DNA of 64,000 nt, from assembly GCF_030035675.1 (NCBI RefSeq), contig NC_084483.1, positions 144,309,425-144,373,424 of the forward strand, in the 5' to 3' direction. Shown here piece after piece: positions 35,968 through 50,900 of the stretch (positions are counted from its first letter, which is position 1; each line of letters opens with the position of its first letter). The notes below the pieces were generated by a model. It was given only the letters and a program-made list of their open reading frames with translations, made no database searches and was not told where the DNA came from. This stretch comes from Rhineura floridana. Its lineage: Eukaryota; Chordata; Lepidosauria; Squamata; Rhineuridae. The position numbers and the translations under genes are program-made.

Positions 35968-38900
35968 CTACAATGACTTCATGACTTGCTGTAACCTAGT
36001 CTCTCGTTTCTTTTTCACTATTGAGGCAACATCATTTTTCAGTTTACTTATACTTGACTCAAGTTGATCTCCAAAATCTTTTAACATGTGTGATTGTCTC
36101 TCAGCAAAAAGTCGAAGTAGCTGTACATTATCTTCTTCCTGGGAATAAAATAAAAATAGAAGTTGCATTGTGAAAAAGGGATAGCTTACACCAAGCAGAT
36201 GGGCAACTTGATTCAGCAAGGAGGAGCACAGCTGAACATTAACTCACAGTGCAAACCTACCCCCCCCCAAATATTAAGGCTTGAGCTGGTATGGTGGAAG
36301 TGAAGGTAGAGGAACATCCTATGTCCTTTCTTCAGCCTAATTTTTTTAAAATCATTTCCCTTCCATTGGAAACAAGGCACACATACCCTGAAATATAACA
36401 CATTTACAAGTCAGGAAAAAGTTGATCAAAGACTTTATTACTTGGTTTCTAGGTTTGAGGAACATTTTGGCATCCATAGAGAAATAGAATTTTAGACAAT
36501 AAAATGAAAGTAGTGAGGAAAGCTATGGTCCTAAGGATTATAATGATGATTTTTATGAACTCAGGAAAGAATCGACCTCCCTACCATCACCTCAAAGTTA
36601 GGTAAAATATATACCGGAGCTCTGTAGTGCTTTATTTTCAAGAACTGTCCTCTGATCATGTTCATATTCTGGTAGAAGGCTTTAAGGGCTTTAGCAAATT
36701 CAGCATCACAGCTCAACCGAGAATTGCACACTGGACGAGTATCTTTTGATGCTGATGGAGTCATGTTAGTAGCTTGGGTTTTTATACGGGATTTTAAGGT
36801 CTTACCTAAAACAAGAAGATGTGAGGATTAGTATTAACAGACAGGTTCTAGGAGAAACTCAGTGTACACATATGGGACCTGTAACACTGAATGTAGAGTA
36901 ATCTGTTGTGGGTTCCAGTGAGATAGCCATGCCCTGTTCTAAGATACTGCATTCCCCTCCCTCACGTTGTTACACACAAACACATTTAGCATTGCATGGT
37001 CACTGAGCATGCTCAGTCCTAATAGGGCTATTTTTGAGGTCCTTAGAATTCTTTCCAAAGTTTTTGTACTTCTGCAAAAAGATCCTTTACAGTCTGGAGC
37101 ACTGCCAACTACCTGTCCTGAGGTTCAATCAATAGATCCCATTTTCAATCATTTATATCAATCAGCATGTATAAATCAATCAAACATGAAACTTCCATCA
37201 AAAACCTGTTGGCTAACCCCCCCCCAAAAGTAAATAGGCATAGTTACAGATGCAATTCAATGGCCCTTGGGAGGGCATCCAAGAGGGCATAGGAGAGACT
37301 GAACGTCCCATTCCAATGTCAGGTGGACCCTAGACCCAACATTGGAGCTCTGATATCAGTAGATGCCCAAAAGGGGGAGGGTCAGAGGAATAGTTTGGGA
37401 AGGATCAGAAAATGGCTTGGATTTGAAAGGATCCAAAGCTGCCCCAGGCACCCAACATGCCCCCAAACTAAGGAGAGATTTAGACTAGCTCAGGAGCTGG
37501 TATAAATGTCTCTTTTGTATTTCCCTCCTATTAGAAACAATGAGAAGGATACAGTATTTCACACACAAAACCAAAACAAATGAAGGAATGCAAGAGTTCT
37601 CCAACCTCACTTCCACCCTGTTGGCAAGAGGCTGGCAGGGCTCAGGATATGGGTTTCAACAGCCTTCAGCTACCCCTCCCCCTTCAGGATTGCAGCCTAA
37701 GACCGTCAAAGAACATAAAGCAGAATAATTGCATTTTAAGTTTTAAACGGTGTGAGGTACTCACTTTGATGGGCTTCTGTCTCACATGCTTTCAGTTTAT
37801 CCTTCAGGAGTACATTTTCTTCCCTTAGAACTCTGTTAATATCTCTGAGCAGTTCAGTCTCTTGCTCTAGCTTTAGTTGCTTTTGGTAAAATTCAGCAAT
37901 CTGGTGCTCTGTGTCCTGAATTTTTTAAAAAAATTCTTATCATGAATTAGAATGTACATATGCAATAACTTATGCAGAAATGCTGTTGGGTTCATGGCAC
38001 CTTAGGCCACATTCGCAAGACAATTTTGTGGCATAGCAGCTCATCATACTGTTGCAGAGACTCCTGTTGTCCTGTTTTACAAAGACAACCCCTGTTGCAC
38101 TTGTCCCTGGTAAATCATGAGCTCTCTTTTTTTTGTCCCTAAGTTTGTTTTTGGAAGAATATTTTTTTCAAAAAAACCCTGTTAGTATGAGTTAGTATAT
38201 CTGTCACTCTGGGTTTCAACACCTTCCCTAGACCTTTTTCCAGTCTCAAGGGGCAGAGGGGAAGAAATTCACGTTTGCTCTAATTAACATTCATGTAATG
38301 CACACATGTGGGTGTGATGCCCTCCCCTGGTTCTCCCTGTCAGGTTCCCACCTGCTTGTGGCTACTGCCTTTCACTAGGCACCACCAGGGATACCACCAG
38401 TCCGGACCGTCCTTTATATGGTTTCTCACTCCGCTCTAGCACAGATCTCACTAGATCCCCCTGCTAGGCAGCACCACCAGTCACGTCCTATAACCAATAC
38501 TCCCAGAGACTTTGCCTGAGTCTCTCTCTAGCTGGTTACTTTTGTGACTGCGTGCTTATGCTGTTCCCAACCCCCTTGTATCTTTATAGATAACGCATAC
38601 AACTCTGGGTTGCTCTGGATACTTGAATTGTTATTATTCCTCCCTTCACCGCTGCCACCATTAGATACTGTTTCTGTTCAGCCTTGGTAATTACCTTGCC
38701 CTCCCTTCTGGTATGTATATCCCCCAGCCAAGGATCAGGCCTTTGGTAAACCAAATAAGTATTTATTAAATATCAGAAATAACAAGATTAGTTTTAGAAT
38801 GTTTCACAAGCGTATGGTTTCATCTATTCCTGTTTTGTACTTGACTTATTATTAATCAGAACTCCAACTCCCTCTTTCTCCACACTCCTGACCTCCACCC

Positions 38901-41900
38901 TCAAACACCTCTTTCTCCACACTCCCCACATCCACCCAGATTCAACTGTCATTCTTCCATTTATACTCCCAGCCATTCAAACGCTCAGCCAATCATCCAG
39001 CATTCTACTGCTCATGTACTCCCCCCTCCTCTTTCACTCCACTTACTATATGTCTTCTATATAAACAGCACTTACCATATTTACACTATAAGCAGGAACA
39101 TCACAGTGGGCAAAAACCTTGTGCATTACTTCCCTTTCATTCCACTACATGAATAACTTACAAGATAGTAAAACAGGACAACCAGATCCATTACAAGATT
39201 AAACATTCTTAATTTTCTTAAAAATGTTATGGCCATTTTACTAACACACCCAGATTCAGAAATTCGTGCAGAATGTTGCTTAAGGTTCTTGTCTGCCTGC
39301 TGTTCAATGTACAAATAGTAGGAGGGTAGGGGCTAAGGTAGCAATACTTGGTGTAAGAAGTTGCATGTACAAAGGGGTGCTGCTTTTTCATATCTAATAG
39401 AGCTAAGACTCTTGTGCAGCCCAAGACCAAGGTTTATTGTGGCATAAGCTTTTGTGGAATAGCATTGCTTTCATCAGTTACATAAAAACATTATTGGTAT
39501 GTGAGTGTGCGAATGGGCATAAGCATGTGTGCACACCAACACATACCCCTACACCTACAATGGTACAAGAAGCCATTGTCTCAATTCAGGTCTAAAAAAA
39601 CCCCCTTTCTAGTGCAGCAAATGTATACTGGAGTCTCTTTGAAGTTTCTTTGTTGAAGGATATGAAGCTAGAAAAGGCTCCACACACCTTGAAATGATTG
39701 CAGCAAGCAACTGTTGCATAGTACATGCTAGGGAAAAAGCCCCCTCTCCTCAAGCCAATGTCACAATCTGACTAATTTCCCCCCAGCCACTATATATATT
39801 TTAAAAAGCAAGCATACATGATAATTTTGTGATTGTATCAAATTTGTTTTTGGTCATGATGGAAGAAGAAAAAGACTGTTATGAGATTGCAGAGCTCTTC
39901 TGCATATTCAAGTTTTTTTGGATTTTGGATTATGAGCAAAGTCTACCTTCCATTTAAATGATACATAACAGACATTTATCCCTGTCCGTTCTTTCTGAAT
40001 TTTGTTTCCCCTATGACCTCTTATGCCATAACAAATTGTCAGTCTTTTGAACCAAATATAACAGAATTAAAGGCTAATTCTGGAAATTCCTTTTAAGACA
40101 TCTCTCCAAATCTTTCTTATTTCAACATAATGATCAAGTACTGTATATGCGTACTTTGCATTTAGCTCCGCCATATTTTCCCTCTTCTTCCCCCCCCAGC
40201 TTTTAATGTTGCTAATAGATTGTAGGCCTATGGGTAGCATCATATCCAAGTTATCTTAGGGCAGCAATTTTAAGTGATTTATACCTTCCTCTTTCAAAAA
40301 GCCTTTTAAGTAGAGACCTTATCTCAGTCCGCATCTGTGTTGGAATTGTTTTTAAGATTTTTAAAAAGATTTTTTAAAGATGTTTTATAGACGTTTTTAG
40401 TGTTTTGTTGTTTGTTTGCCACCCTGGGTTCCTTCTGGGAGGAAGGGCGGGATATAAATTTTATAAATATTAATAATTGATGCCGATATCAGTCTTAGAG
40501 TGTATGTATGAACTGATGAGTTAATGTCTGTCCTACATGTTTCCTCAAACTATCACTACAACCCAAAAAAAACTGCTGAGGCTGCTGCTTCTCTGAGGGA
40601 ATGTGTTGGAATATTGTACAGAGGCTCTCCAACCAGAGACTTGTAAACTCCTAGGATGAACTCTTCCTCCACCTAGAAAATACCTGAGAATTTACCCCAG
40701 AGGTTATTCCTTCAAGGAAACAAGTAAGTATTCTACTTCCCATTTAACATGTGCCGTTCCAGAACATCTGGAGGGGCCCAGCTTTGGGAAGGCCTACAAC
40801 ATGCAGGGGTGTAGTTTAATAGGCCAGCCACTCAGCACACTGCTTCTGTACTAAAAAGAAACCTGCCATATGAGCTATATGGAACTGGGCCGCTGCAGCT
40901 TGGTTTTGACCTTTGGTCTCATGCAAGAATACCAAACAGACACTTACCAGACCTGTGTGGCTCAGAACCTCAGCTTTAGGATTATCAATGATAATAGAGC
41001 CCTCACTTGTTACTGTCATGTCTTGTTGAGAAGAGTCCAGTTCTGCACATCCTTCTGCATTATTGGGAAGATACTGCACAGTTAGAGACCACATTATATA
41101 TTCTGCATCCCTGCTCTATATCACAATCAATATTTAGGAAATTATAATTTTATACCAACTCTGATAAGGAAGCCATTAGTTGTACTTAAATAATTCGTTA
41201 TGATAAACCCAGAATGCACTGGCGTGTTATTTCCAAGATCTTCAGAATTTCATTTAAAAGGTTTATAGAACAAGTTGCTAAAAGAGTGACATCAGTCCCC
41301 CTGAATTGCCCCTCTTCCACCCAAGCTGCTGATTATTGCTCCCCGGCCCCTCAAATTATACCTTGTTCTGCTGCTTCAGGTGTCTGTTGGCACCCCACTC
41401 CTGGCTGCCATGTGCCATTGTGATACTATATGTGCAAGGTATCCTAGGGAAACAAGGATGCTGGGTGTTGGTGCCAGCATCCCTGGGAGAAAACGTGCAC
41501 TGAACTAGTGATTGCTCTGAGGGTGGAGTTAGGGTAAGATTGCCTAGCAATGTAATCAACTAAAAGTGCTTTAAAAACAAGGTAAGACAAAACCTTCTAA
41601 CTCTGAAAAAGCAGAATTGACCAAGAGTTCAAAGTGCTTGGTGTTCTCAATATTTCAAAGTGTAAAGAAGGGGCAGAGAGATTTAAACTCGAGATCTATT
41701 ATATAATAAAGAGTACTCAACTATGCAAGATGGTAGGTAGAGTAATCTTAAGATTACAGAATCAAGCAACACAGAATCAAGGTACAGTACTAAAACTCTC
41801 CAGAACCTTCTTGCAGCACCACAAAAGCTGACTGGAATTTGGTAAAGGAGGAGACGTTATTGAACCAGCTTCAGTTGGTAAGAGAGATGTCCTTTGTATT

Positions 41901-44900
41901 TTCTTTTCTTTGGGACAAACATGGCAACATCCTTCTGCAGCATTCTGTCACAGGAAAGTGACAACAGATATGGAATTCACAAGATGAAGCAGTAGAATTT
42001 GAGTAGGTTGTTGATGGCAGCTGGCTAAAACCTTGAGAACATTTCCACATCCTTACTCTCGCAGTTGTCCAATGGGCAGGAGAATGAAGAAATGTCAGGA
42101 ATTGGGTAGAGAGGATGGAAATAGGGAGGAGGAGGAAACGAGCCAAGGTATGATGAAACAAACATAGGTTTGTTTGTCTCTGGGGCAGTTTGTGGTTCAA
42201 TAAACTAAGATTTAACTGTGGTTTAACATGCCGTACAAACCAGGCAATTGAATCACTGCAAATTGGAGTAAGAAACCGCAGGCCAGAGGAACCATTAGTT
42301 TGACTCAGTATATGGTAGCTTTGTGTTTATGTTATCTTTCCAAGCAATATTATAAAACAATTTTGTTTCATTTTCAAGCTATGCGTTTAGATACAAAGCT
42401 TATCAAGGTACAGATAAAGCTTTATAAAAGATAAAAAATGAACAGCATACCTTGCAGTCCCCACAAGTCAACAATCAAAGCATTTTTCTGCAGATAGTTC
42501 AAAAAATCGTGGGACATATTAAGGGTTGAAAATCTGATTAGCTCTTCTATCTTTGGATTAACATTTTTCCAAACAGGCTTTGTGTATAATGAGCATGGGA
42601 GATCATAAACTTTGTATCTAAAAGTTTAAAATAAACAATAACCCAATCAGAGAGATCAACTACTTGAAACAACAAGTTCTGTTCCAACAGTGGAACAGAA
42701 TATAGCAACATTTCAAAGTTAGATTTTTCTTCTGAGTTAAATTATCTTGCATACACATATACTATAAGTACAATCAAATTTCAGGAGATGGTTTCTTGAT
42801 TTCTTTATGGCGTTCATTTTTTGGCCCAAAAGTACATGCTTCCCTCAAACAGCTGCCCTTGGGAGGAGGGACATGGGGGATGCCACCCCAATTTCAGTGA
42901 TCATGGGTAGAGGGAGATATAGCTGTGGGGTGGAGATGAGCTACCATAGAAGATGAAGGCACAGCTGTGTGTGGCCCACAGGGGCCCCTGAAGGGCCCCT
43001 CATTAGGGTGGGGGAGTAGCGCTCCCCTTCCTTGATCGACGGCAGGGTCCCTGCTACAGATCACAGGGAGAGAGCTTCCAGGCTGCCCGCCTGTTTGCTC
43101 ACTCCACCTTCCTCTGTCCTGTCTGCTGCTGCAGCAAGCACAGCAGCAGGATGCAGGAGAGAGGTAGGTGGAACAGGCAAGAGCCACGCACCCGGTATGT
43201 GTGCCTGGCTATGTGTGTACGTGTGGATGCTGGGGCCCAGGGCAGGCTGGGGCCCAAGGGCCTCGGCTTGCCTGGCGCCAGCCCTGAATAAAACCACACT
43301 CATCCATCATTTGATCATGGATGGGGGTGCCACTTTGGTGTGTATTACTGAGACCTTGGTGGGTGAGTTGGGAGGAGTTAATCTGACCCAGCTTTGCACA
43401 CTTGGATACTCAGTGCAACACCAGCACAGGCTGCAAAGGCGGGGAGGGGTTGCTGTGGTCTACAGAACTTCCAAATTTGTCACCAGGAAACTACCTCTGT
43501 CTTGGAGCTGATGACCATGGAGCTGTCTCAAGTTGTCCCCAGCCCGACACATAGGGCACGGCACACCCTTGACTTGGGTTTTGCGCCAGATGAAGGAAGG
43601 AGTGTTCTGGAAATGGGGGGGGTTTGATGTCACCCCATTGTCATGCTCAGACCACTTCCTGGTAAAGTTTAGACTTATGGCTCCAATCCTCCCCTGCAGG
43701 GGTGGTGCACAGATTAAGATGGGCCACCTCTAGAGACTAGTGGAATCCACTGGACTCCTGAATGCCCTGCGGGAGTTTCCAGTAGATAGAGCAGGTGACC
43801 CTGTTGAAGCCCTTATCATGCTGTGGAACGACGAGATGCGTTGGGCTCTTAACACGGTTGCCTCTGATCACCCTCTCCCGCGCATTGTGGAGCCCTGTTT
43901 GCACCTTGGTAACCAGTGAACTAAGGGCAATGAATGACAGCTAGAGTGCAAGTGGTGAAAGACGTGTTGTGAGGCTGATTGGGCACGAGTAAAACATCAT
44001 AACCATGCATACTGTGTGGTGGTGAGGGTGGGGAAGACGACCTCTTCTCTGCCACCACCGTTGGTAAGACAGCTGTGGCAGTTTCTAGACCAGAATGGCC
44101 TGACCGCTGTTGTCCATGCACTGGTAACCTCCAGGCTAGATTACTGTAGTGCACTCTATGTGGGTCTGTCCTTGAGGTTGGTCCGGAAGCTGCAGCTGGT
44201 GCAAAATGTGGCAACATGACTGCTCACTGGGGCAGGATGTTGCTAACATGTCACCCCACTGCTCAAAGAATTGCACTGGTTGCCCATTATCTACTGGGCC
44301 AAGTTCAAGATTCTAGTTTTGGTGTACAAAGCCCTATACAGTTTGGGACCAGGGTACCTGAAAGACCATCTTACCCCTTATATACCCAGTCGATCACTAT
44401 GCTTTGTAATTAATAAACAAACAAACAAACAGGTAGTTCTCTAACACAGTGCTAACCCTGACTGCCTGAAATAAGTCTCACAATTTTGGTAGCATTAACT
44501 TCCAACTAAGCATGCTTAGAATGACAACCACTGGACACAATTTACTGAGAAGTTATCTTGAACAAGCTTCATTTAAATCAGGGATGGGGAACCTGTGGCC
44601 CTCCAAATGTTGTTGGACTACAACTCCCATTGTCCCTGACAATTGGCCATGCCGATGGGGACTGATGGGAATTCGGATCCAACAACTTCTGGAGGACAAC
44701 AGTTCCCCATCCCGAACTTAAATTAATGGAAGCTGCACATGAATACTGTTGCAGAATAGAGAAATTAGGTATTTGAGCATCTGAGTGAGCATTGTGTATT
44801 TGAATCTTTGCTAAAGATTACATCTTCCCTGGAATTAGTTAGACAGAGACTTTAAGCTTTAAATAAGAAATAACTACTTTATTCTGGAAGTACATACTTG

Positions 44901-47900
44901 ATAGGAAATAGTTCTACATCTAGCTAACTAGCTAAATTGGAGATGCAACCATTAAGCCTAGTGTTTGCCCTCATGCTTGGAGGAGAGGGAGAGACAAAGA
45001 AAAGATGTCTGCTCTCTCAAGAGAAAGAAGGAAGGAAGGAGACTGGAAGATGTAGTCAACATCGTAAGCATATCAGTCTAGCAGGAAGGGAGAGTCAGCA
45101 GGAGATCAAAGGATAGGTATTAGTCTAGCAATCAGGAGGTCTTCTCTCTATCTACCCTTTAACCCCATGCAGCCTCAACCCACTAGTTCGAGTTGAACCA
45201 CATATTCCAACAAATACAGCTGTGCTCTTGCACTGCTTCATTAGCACTTTTTAAAACCACATTTTTGACAGAGTTAGCCAATATGATGCTCCCCAGATGT
45301 TATTGAACTCTAAAACCCATCATTCTTGATCATCCCGTATGTTGGCTGGGGCTGATGGGAGTTGGAGTCCAGCACCATTTAGACAGCATCACGTTGGCTA
45401 CTCCTGGTTTATGGCAATGTGCAAAACTAGGAGTACAAACAAAGCGCAAACTGATCCTGCAACAGCCCATGGAGTTACTGTAGAGTAGGGATCTGCCAAT
45501 TTTGGTTCTCTCAGTTTCTTGTGTTTTCCATTTTAAATTCAGTTCACATTCTGCAGCAATGTGCAATTTAAAAAATCCTCATGAATATTCTTTGTCATTT
45601 CAATGTGAGTATCTCCTAACACACACATTTTTGTATGCAGTTTTGACTAATGTACACATTTTTGCAAGCAATTTATCCCAATATAATACATTTTTGCATG
45701 TTGTTTTCATTAATATATTCATTTTTATGCACACCTTCCCCTAATATATGCATTTTTGTAAACATTGTCTGGTTCGAGAACTGCAATGCAAAATTCAGAG
45801 AAGTGAATTTCGATGGATGGTTATGTGGCAGTTCTCACATTGTTTCACAAAGCACATATTTGATAGATTCAGCTTTAAGTGCAAACTGAATCAAATTTTT
45901 CCCATATCCCTAGTGTGGAGATCATCACCATCTACTATTTATAAAGCTCATTTACTAAATTGGCAAGAACGGGAAAGACGCCAATATGATTAAGAATGGA
46001 TTCAAGCACGTTTCTGCTGCTCTTCAAAACTACCATGTGGAAGCTTCCTATAAGTACCTTATCTCCCATGTTCATCAAGACACTCCCCCATCCCCATTTA
46101 TTTAAAACAAATTCAGATACCCAACATTATGCAACAGATAATTCAGTTGTGAAATTGTTCTTCACTCTAAAGAGCCAAACTGAAAATATTTTGCAGGAAG
46201 TTAAAAGTACCCAATCTGAATTCCTCTTTGTGCCACTTCTTTTATCCATTTGACTCCAAGGCATTGTAAAATGTGAATTTGGAAATCAGTCCTTTTGCCC
46301 AGCAATTCCAAAGGATCAATGACCATATCATCCTCTTCAAAGGCTCTATTTAAAAGAGAGAGAGATGAAAATAGTAAGTAATGTGCAAGATGGTACTGAC
46401 ACTGATCTTATTTGGGTGCAACTCTAAGCCAGTTTTGGTGAACCTCTGGCTCGTGAGCCTAAATAAGGTCCAGCAGGGGTCCTAATTTGACCCATGAGGC
46501 CGTTTTCCCCAAACCACAGCCATCTGCCCCATGACTGATGTCATAGGTGCCATCAGATGTGGGGCAGGTAAAGATGTGCCTGCAAAGAAATAATTGGGAG
46601 CTTAAAGAGTGCTCCCAATTGTTTAATGGAAAGTGGTGCTTGCTGAGAGTCCCAATCAGCTGATTGATGCTGCCAGCAAGCCTCACTAGGAACAGCTACA
46701 CTAGGAAGTTCCTATGCACCCAACCGGGTTTGCTCTCAGTCCCAATCAACTGATCAGTCCAAAGCCAGTTCAGAGTAGTAAACCATTGTTAAGTGTTACA
46801 TCCAAACATAGTCACTATATAGCAAAGCAAGAAGATTTTTAAAGTCTCCAGCAAAGCCACAAGGTCAAGTAGGGGGAACTTGTGGCCCTTCAGATGTTGT
46901 TGGACCCCAGCTCCCATCAGCCCCAGACAGCATGGCCAATTGTTAGGCATGATGGGAGATGGAGTCCATCCTTGCATGAGCTTAAATGTTATATTGAATA
47001 TGGCCCTGGTCTCTGGTGCTAGACAAACAAGGGCTTTGCTGGTGCTGGCCCTGTACTTATGGAATTTACTCTCCCTGCGTAGCCATTTGGCTCCATAATT
47101 ATGAGAGGTTGGTTGATATGTTTGAGGTAGTGAATGATGGTAGTGGTAGCATGGACTAGATGGTGAATGGTTGTATTGTGCTATATTGGTTGTTATTTAT
47201 ATTATACTGCTTGTAATACTCTGACTTTTATATTGTGTTTATGTACATGTATATTGTTCATGTATTTGATATGGTTTTATTGTACCTTGTATTGTAAACC
47301 ACTTTGAGATCTTTCAGATAGTGAGCAGTCTATAAATGGAAATATCACCACCATCATCATCATTATTAGTGTTTTTTTAAAAAGAATTTCAAGACAATTT
47401 TATTTCAATCTAGATTTTATTAATTGTCAAGCTGGATCAATTTCTACAGTTTAATGGGTGTATGTGTTTAAAATATTTTTAGTAGAAAAATATTTCTAAT
47501 TTAGAATTGTGCACCACCTTGTGAGGGCTATTATGACCAGAAAGGTGGTTTAGAAATATTTATAAACCACTTAATAATACATTCATACCTAGACAGTCTT
47601 CCAATGTTCTTTATAATGCTTACCATTTTTATTCATAATCTTTAGAAGAATCAATAAGTAATATTTTGTCAAGTTTTGCCTCAAAGTATAGGCATGTTTT
47701 CTAGGCAGTGAGAGAAATGCATCCCTTCTGCTCCACCAGCTCCTCTGCCTGTCCTAATGCCGTCTCTGCTGTACAGTAAATAGGAAAGTGGGTAATGGGG
47801 CACATAGAGCAGTGGGGGAGAGAGGCACAGTAGCTGCATCTTCCTCTCATTGCCTTACAGCTTTTAAAGCTGGGGTGGCTAACCTGTAGCCCTATTATTG

Positions 47901-50900
47901 GGCTCCATCAGCCCTCACCAGCATAGCTAATTGCCAAGGATGATAGGAGTTGTAGCCCAGCATCTGAAGATCCACAGGTTAGCCATCCTCGGTTAAAAGG
48001 TATAGGCATAAGTTAAGCCCTGGTAGCCTTTCCTGAGTTCCGTTTATAACGGGGAACCAACAGATGCTCACCTCCCATTTGGAGAGCATGGCATTATATT
48101 GATAAGTATGATGGCTTCCTCCATTCCTTCAGAATTCAGGAGTTCTGTTTGTTCTTCAAGTTTCATGCAATAAGCCAGAGACTGGAGCCAGATATGAGCA
48201 GACCCCAAGTGGATTACTTCCACAGGGTCCCAGAACGGATCACTGGCTTTGTCAACCTGCACATCTTCTCCATCTAAAAAACGCTGATAAAGCTCTTCCA
48301 TTAAAAACTTTCTGTTGATAAACTTAGGTTTTGACCAAATCCATACCTAGAGAAATGACGTTATATTAATTATTTGCATCATAAATTTAGTACTGTGAAA
48401 ACAAAGTTGTATTTCCAAAAAGCTCAGTTGCATGCTGCATAAGGCTTAGAAAAAAATTCCAAGGGAAGAAAAAAAATACACTTGGCAGACAAAAGTTTGG
48501 GGCTTTGTTATCGGAACTGGCAACTCTCCATGTCAAAACTGAACCGGTAGTCATGAGACAGCAGCAGGGAGGGCTTTGGATGGGAGGGAAAGCCCCGGTA
48601 GTGCCAAAGAGAGCAGCTGGTGAAGCATGCACCATCATCTTCCTCAATACAAACCACCACCGTTAACGGCTGAGACTTTTTACCTGGTTAGTAACTTTGT
48701 GTGCCACTTGAACTATTGTCTCCTTTTGCAAGTCATAGCCTCTGGAGTCAGAAGAAGCCAGATTTTTCACTTTCAGTTCCAACTTTAGGTCCTGTTTTTT
48801 TAAAAAAAAATAATAGTTTTTTTCTGTAGCTGATTAGCATCCAATTCAGAAAGTTAAAACAGCAAATTTTCTCACAAATAGCACCATGAAGAACACCACC
48901 ATGAAAAATGTCTCATGAATAGCACCAAGGATGCTATTTTGACTGGTATAAGAGGTTAGATGACACAAACAGTAGGGCATTAGACAAGTGTCAACAATGG
49001 GAAACAGTTAATAGCTAAAAAAAATAGTATCACTTTAAGTAAATTATACTAAATCACTGCATAGGTACTTAGGCAGATATCCTGCAAACAAGCTGTGAGA
49101 TACAAAGTAGTTGTTATAGCTGCCTTCCCCTGTCTAATAGTTCCTTTTCTAGGAGACACAAAATCTGGAATGTTGATGTTTCAGATATTTTTGACATTTT
49201 TTCTCATACTTCCACTATCTCCTTCTCAAAAAACCCCAAAAGCATAGATCCTGCATCATGGGATAATTCTGCAATATTATCACATCTAGAACTATGCAAA
49301 CTACATAGCTCATAATGGGAATACTGTTGTCCCATTCTGCTATACAGAAAGATGTAGTACCAGTGTGGGCTGAAGACCTAGAGTGTCTAAAGTCATCAAA
49401 GGCACTGAACAAGTTAATCCACCCCCTGAATCCACTCTCAGGTATTGTCATGCTATTAAATGTATCCCCTATGCTTTCTATAATTTAAGAGGCATTCATG
49501 TTAGGTTCTCTTTTTATTTCATCATGCAATATAGTACGGAGAATTAAGCTTGCAAACTTAATTCTCTATGCTATAGGAAGACTCTTTCCCCTGAATAAAA
49601 CAAATTTGTTATTTCCTATAGATCCATGAGCAGGTCTCTCATTTGGATTCACAGAATTAACCAACAAGCTTAATCCATCACCATCTTACAGTACATGGAC
49701 TATCAGGTCTGTCAAATGAAGAAGATGACTCTAGCCCGCATTAAACAATGGCACAGACAAATGTACCTTTCTCAGGTCCACACTCATCTGATTTGCTTCA
49801 GCAACCAAAGGCATTAACTTAATATAATCATGGAACACAGCGAGGACACTGGGATCTGGTTTGCCATCCTTCCTGTTTGCAGCACCTTGGAGAAAAGCAC
49901 CTTATTATAAAATCTAGACAAGAGGAGCTTTCATGGTTATGGAGAACAAATGAATATATTATTGAAATGTATACTTTTCTTCTTTAAATATTGCCATGTA
50001 CAGTCTATGTTACTCCAATGCCACATTTTGCAAACGTTTGTACATTTATATGTCATTTGTTTGAACAATCTGAGAAATAGTTAAGCTTCAGAATGATTAG
50101 ATGCTTGGTCATTAAGGCCACCATTTGATTTAGTCACACATAGGGAATCTGTTTGTTTCAATTTCTCTCAGTTTCTGAGTTTTCCAGTCCTAAGTTCAGT
50201 TCTCTACATCAGGTTGCGATTTCTTCTTTTTAAGTCCTCATGCAAATTTATCAACATTTAATGGAAATTTGTCTTTAACCACACACATTTGTATGCAATT
50301 TTGCCTAATACACACATTTTTGCAAATAATGTAATTAATTTTTGTATATTTTCACTAATATATGCATTTTATGCCACTTTACCCTAGTATCTGCATTTGC
50401 ATCCCAACATTAGGAAAATTGTGAATTTTGAAGATTGCTGTGTTTCAGTTTTATTGTTTCGGAAAGTGCAAATTAGGTAGATTTGCCTTTAAAAGTGAAC
50501 TGAATCAAATTTCTTCTCCATTTGTAGTCACGCAAGCATGCATCTACTTGTGGATGAAGAATACTTTGGCAAAAAGTCCCGTACAACAATGCCTCGCAAA
50601 CACAAGAGGCTATAGTGTGGATCCAGACAGACTGAGGCATGAGTCAGTGGGACAGAAAGATGGGTAGCCCATTGATAAGGCTAACTTATGCAATTAGGAA
50701 AGAATGTGCAAATGGCTTGATAAATGAAAGGGGGTATACTTTAAAATGCTGCAGTTCATATATTCCACCTGAGCCTGCACCATCCTGAAGCAGTGGAGAA
50801 ATTCACTCGCTGTTCTCTCTTCCACCATACATCTCACATGATCCATTTGCTCATGGTTTGCATTATTTCCCCTCTCCCTTTTTCACTTTAGGGGCTGAGG

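Noticed and set aside
41086-41095. Acceptor at the better pyrimidine tract (GTGCAG before TATCTTCC) for the KIF28 exon ending at 40,948
   Set aside because: With the phase set by the upstream exon it reads into a stop after four codons; the acceptor at 41,054 (or 41,044) keeps the frame.
42850-43303. GC-rich block with overlapping open frames before the internally deleted L2 copy
   Set aside because: It was considered as an exon or promoter island, but there are no consistent splice sites or conserved peptides, and it abuts LINE sequence; more likely an unclassified repeat.
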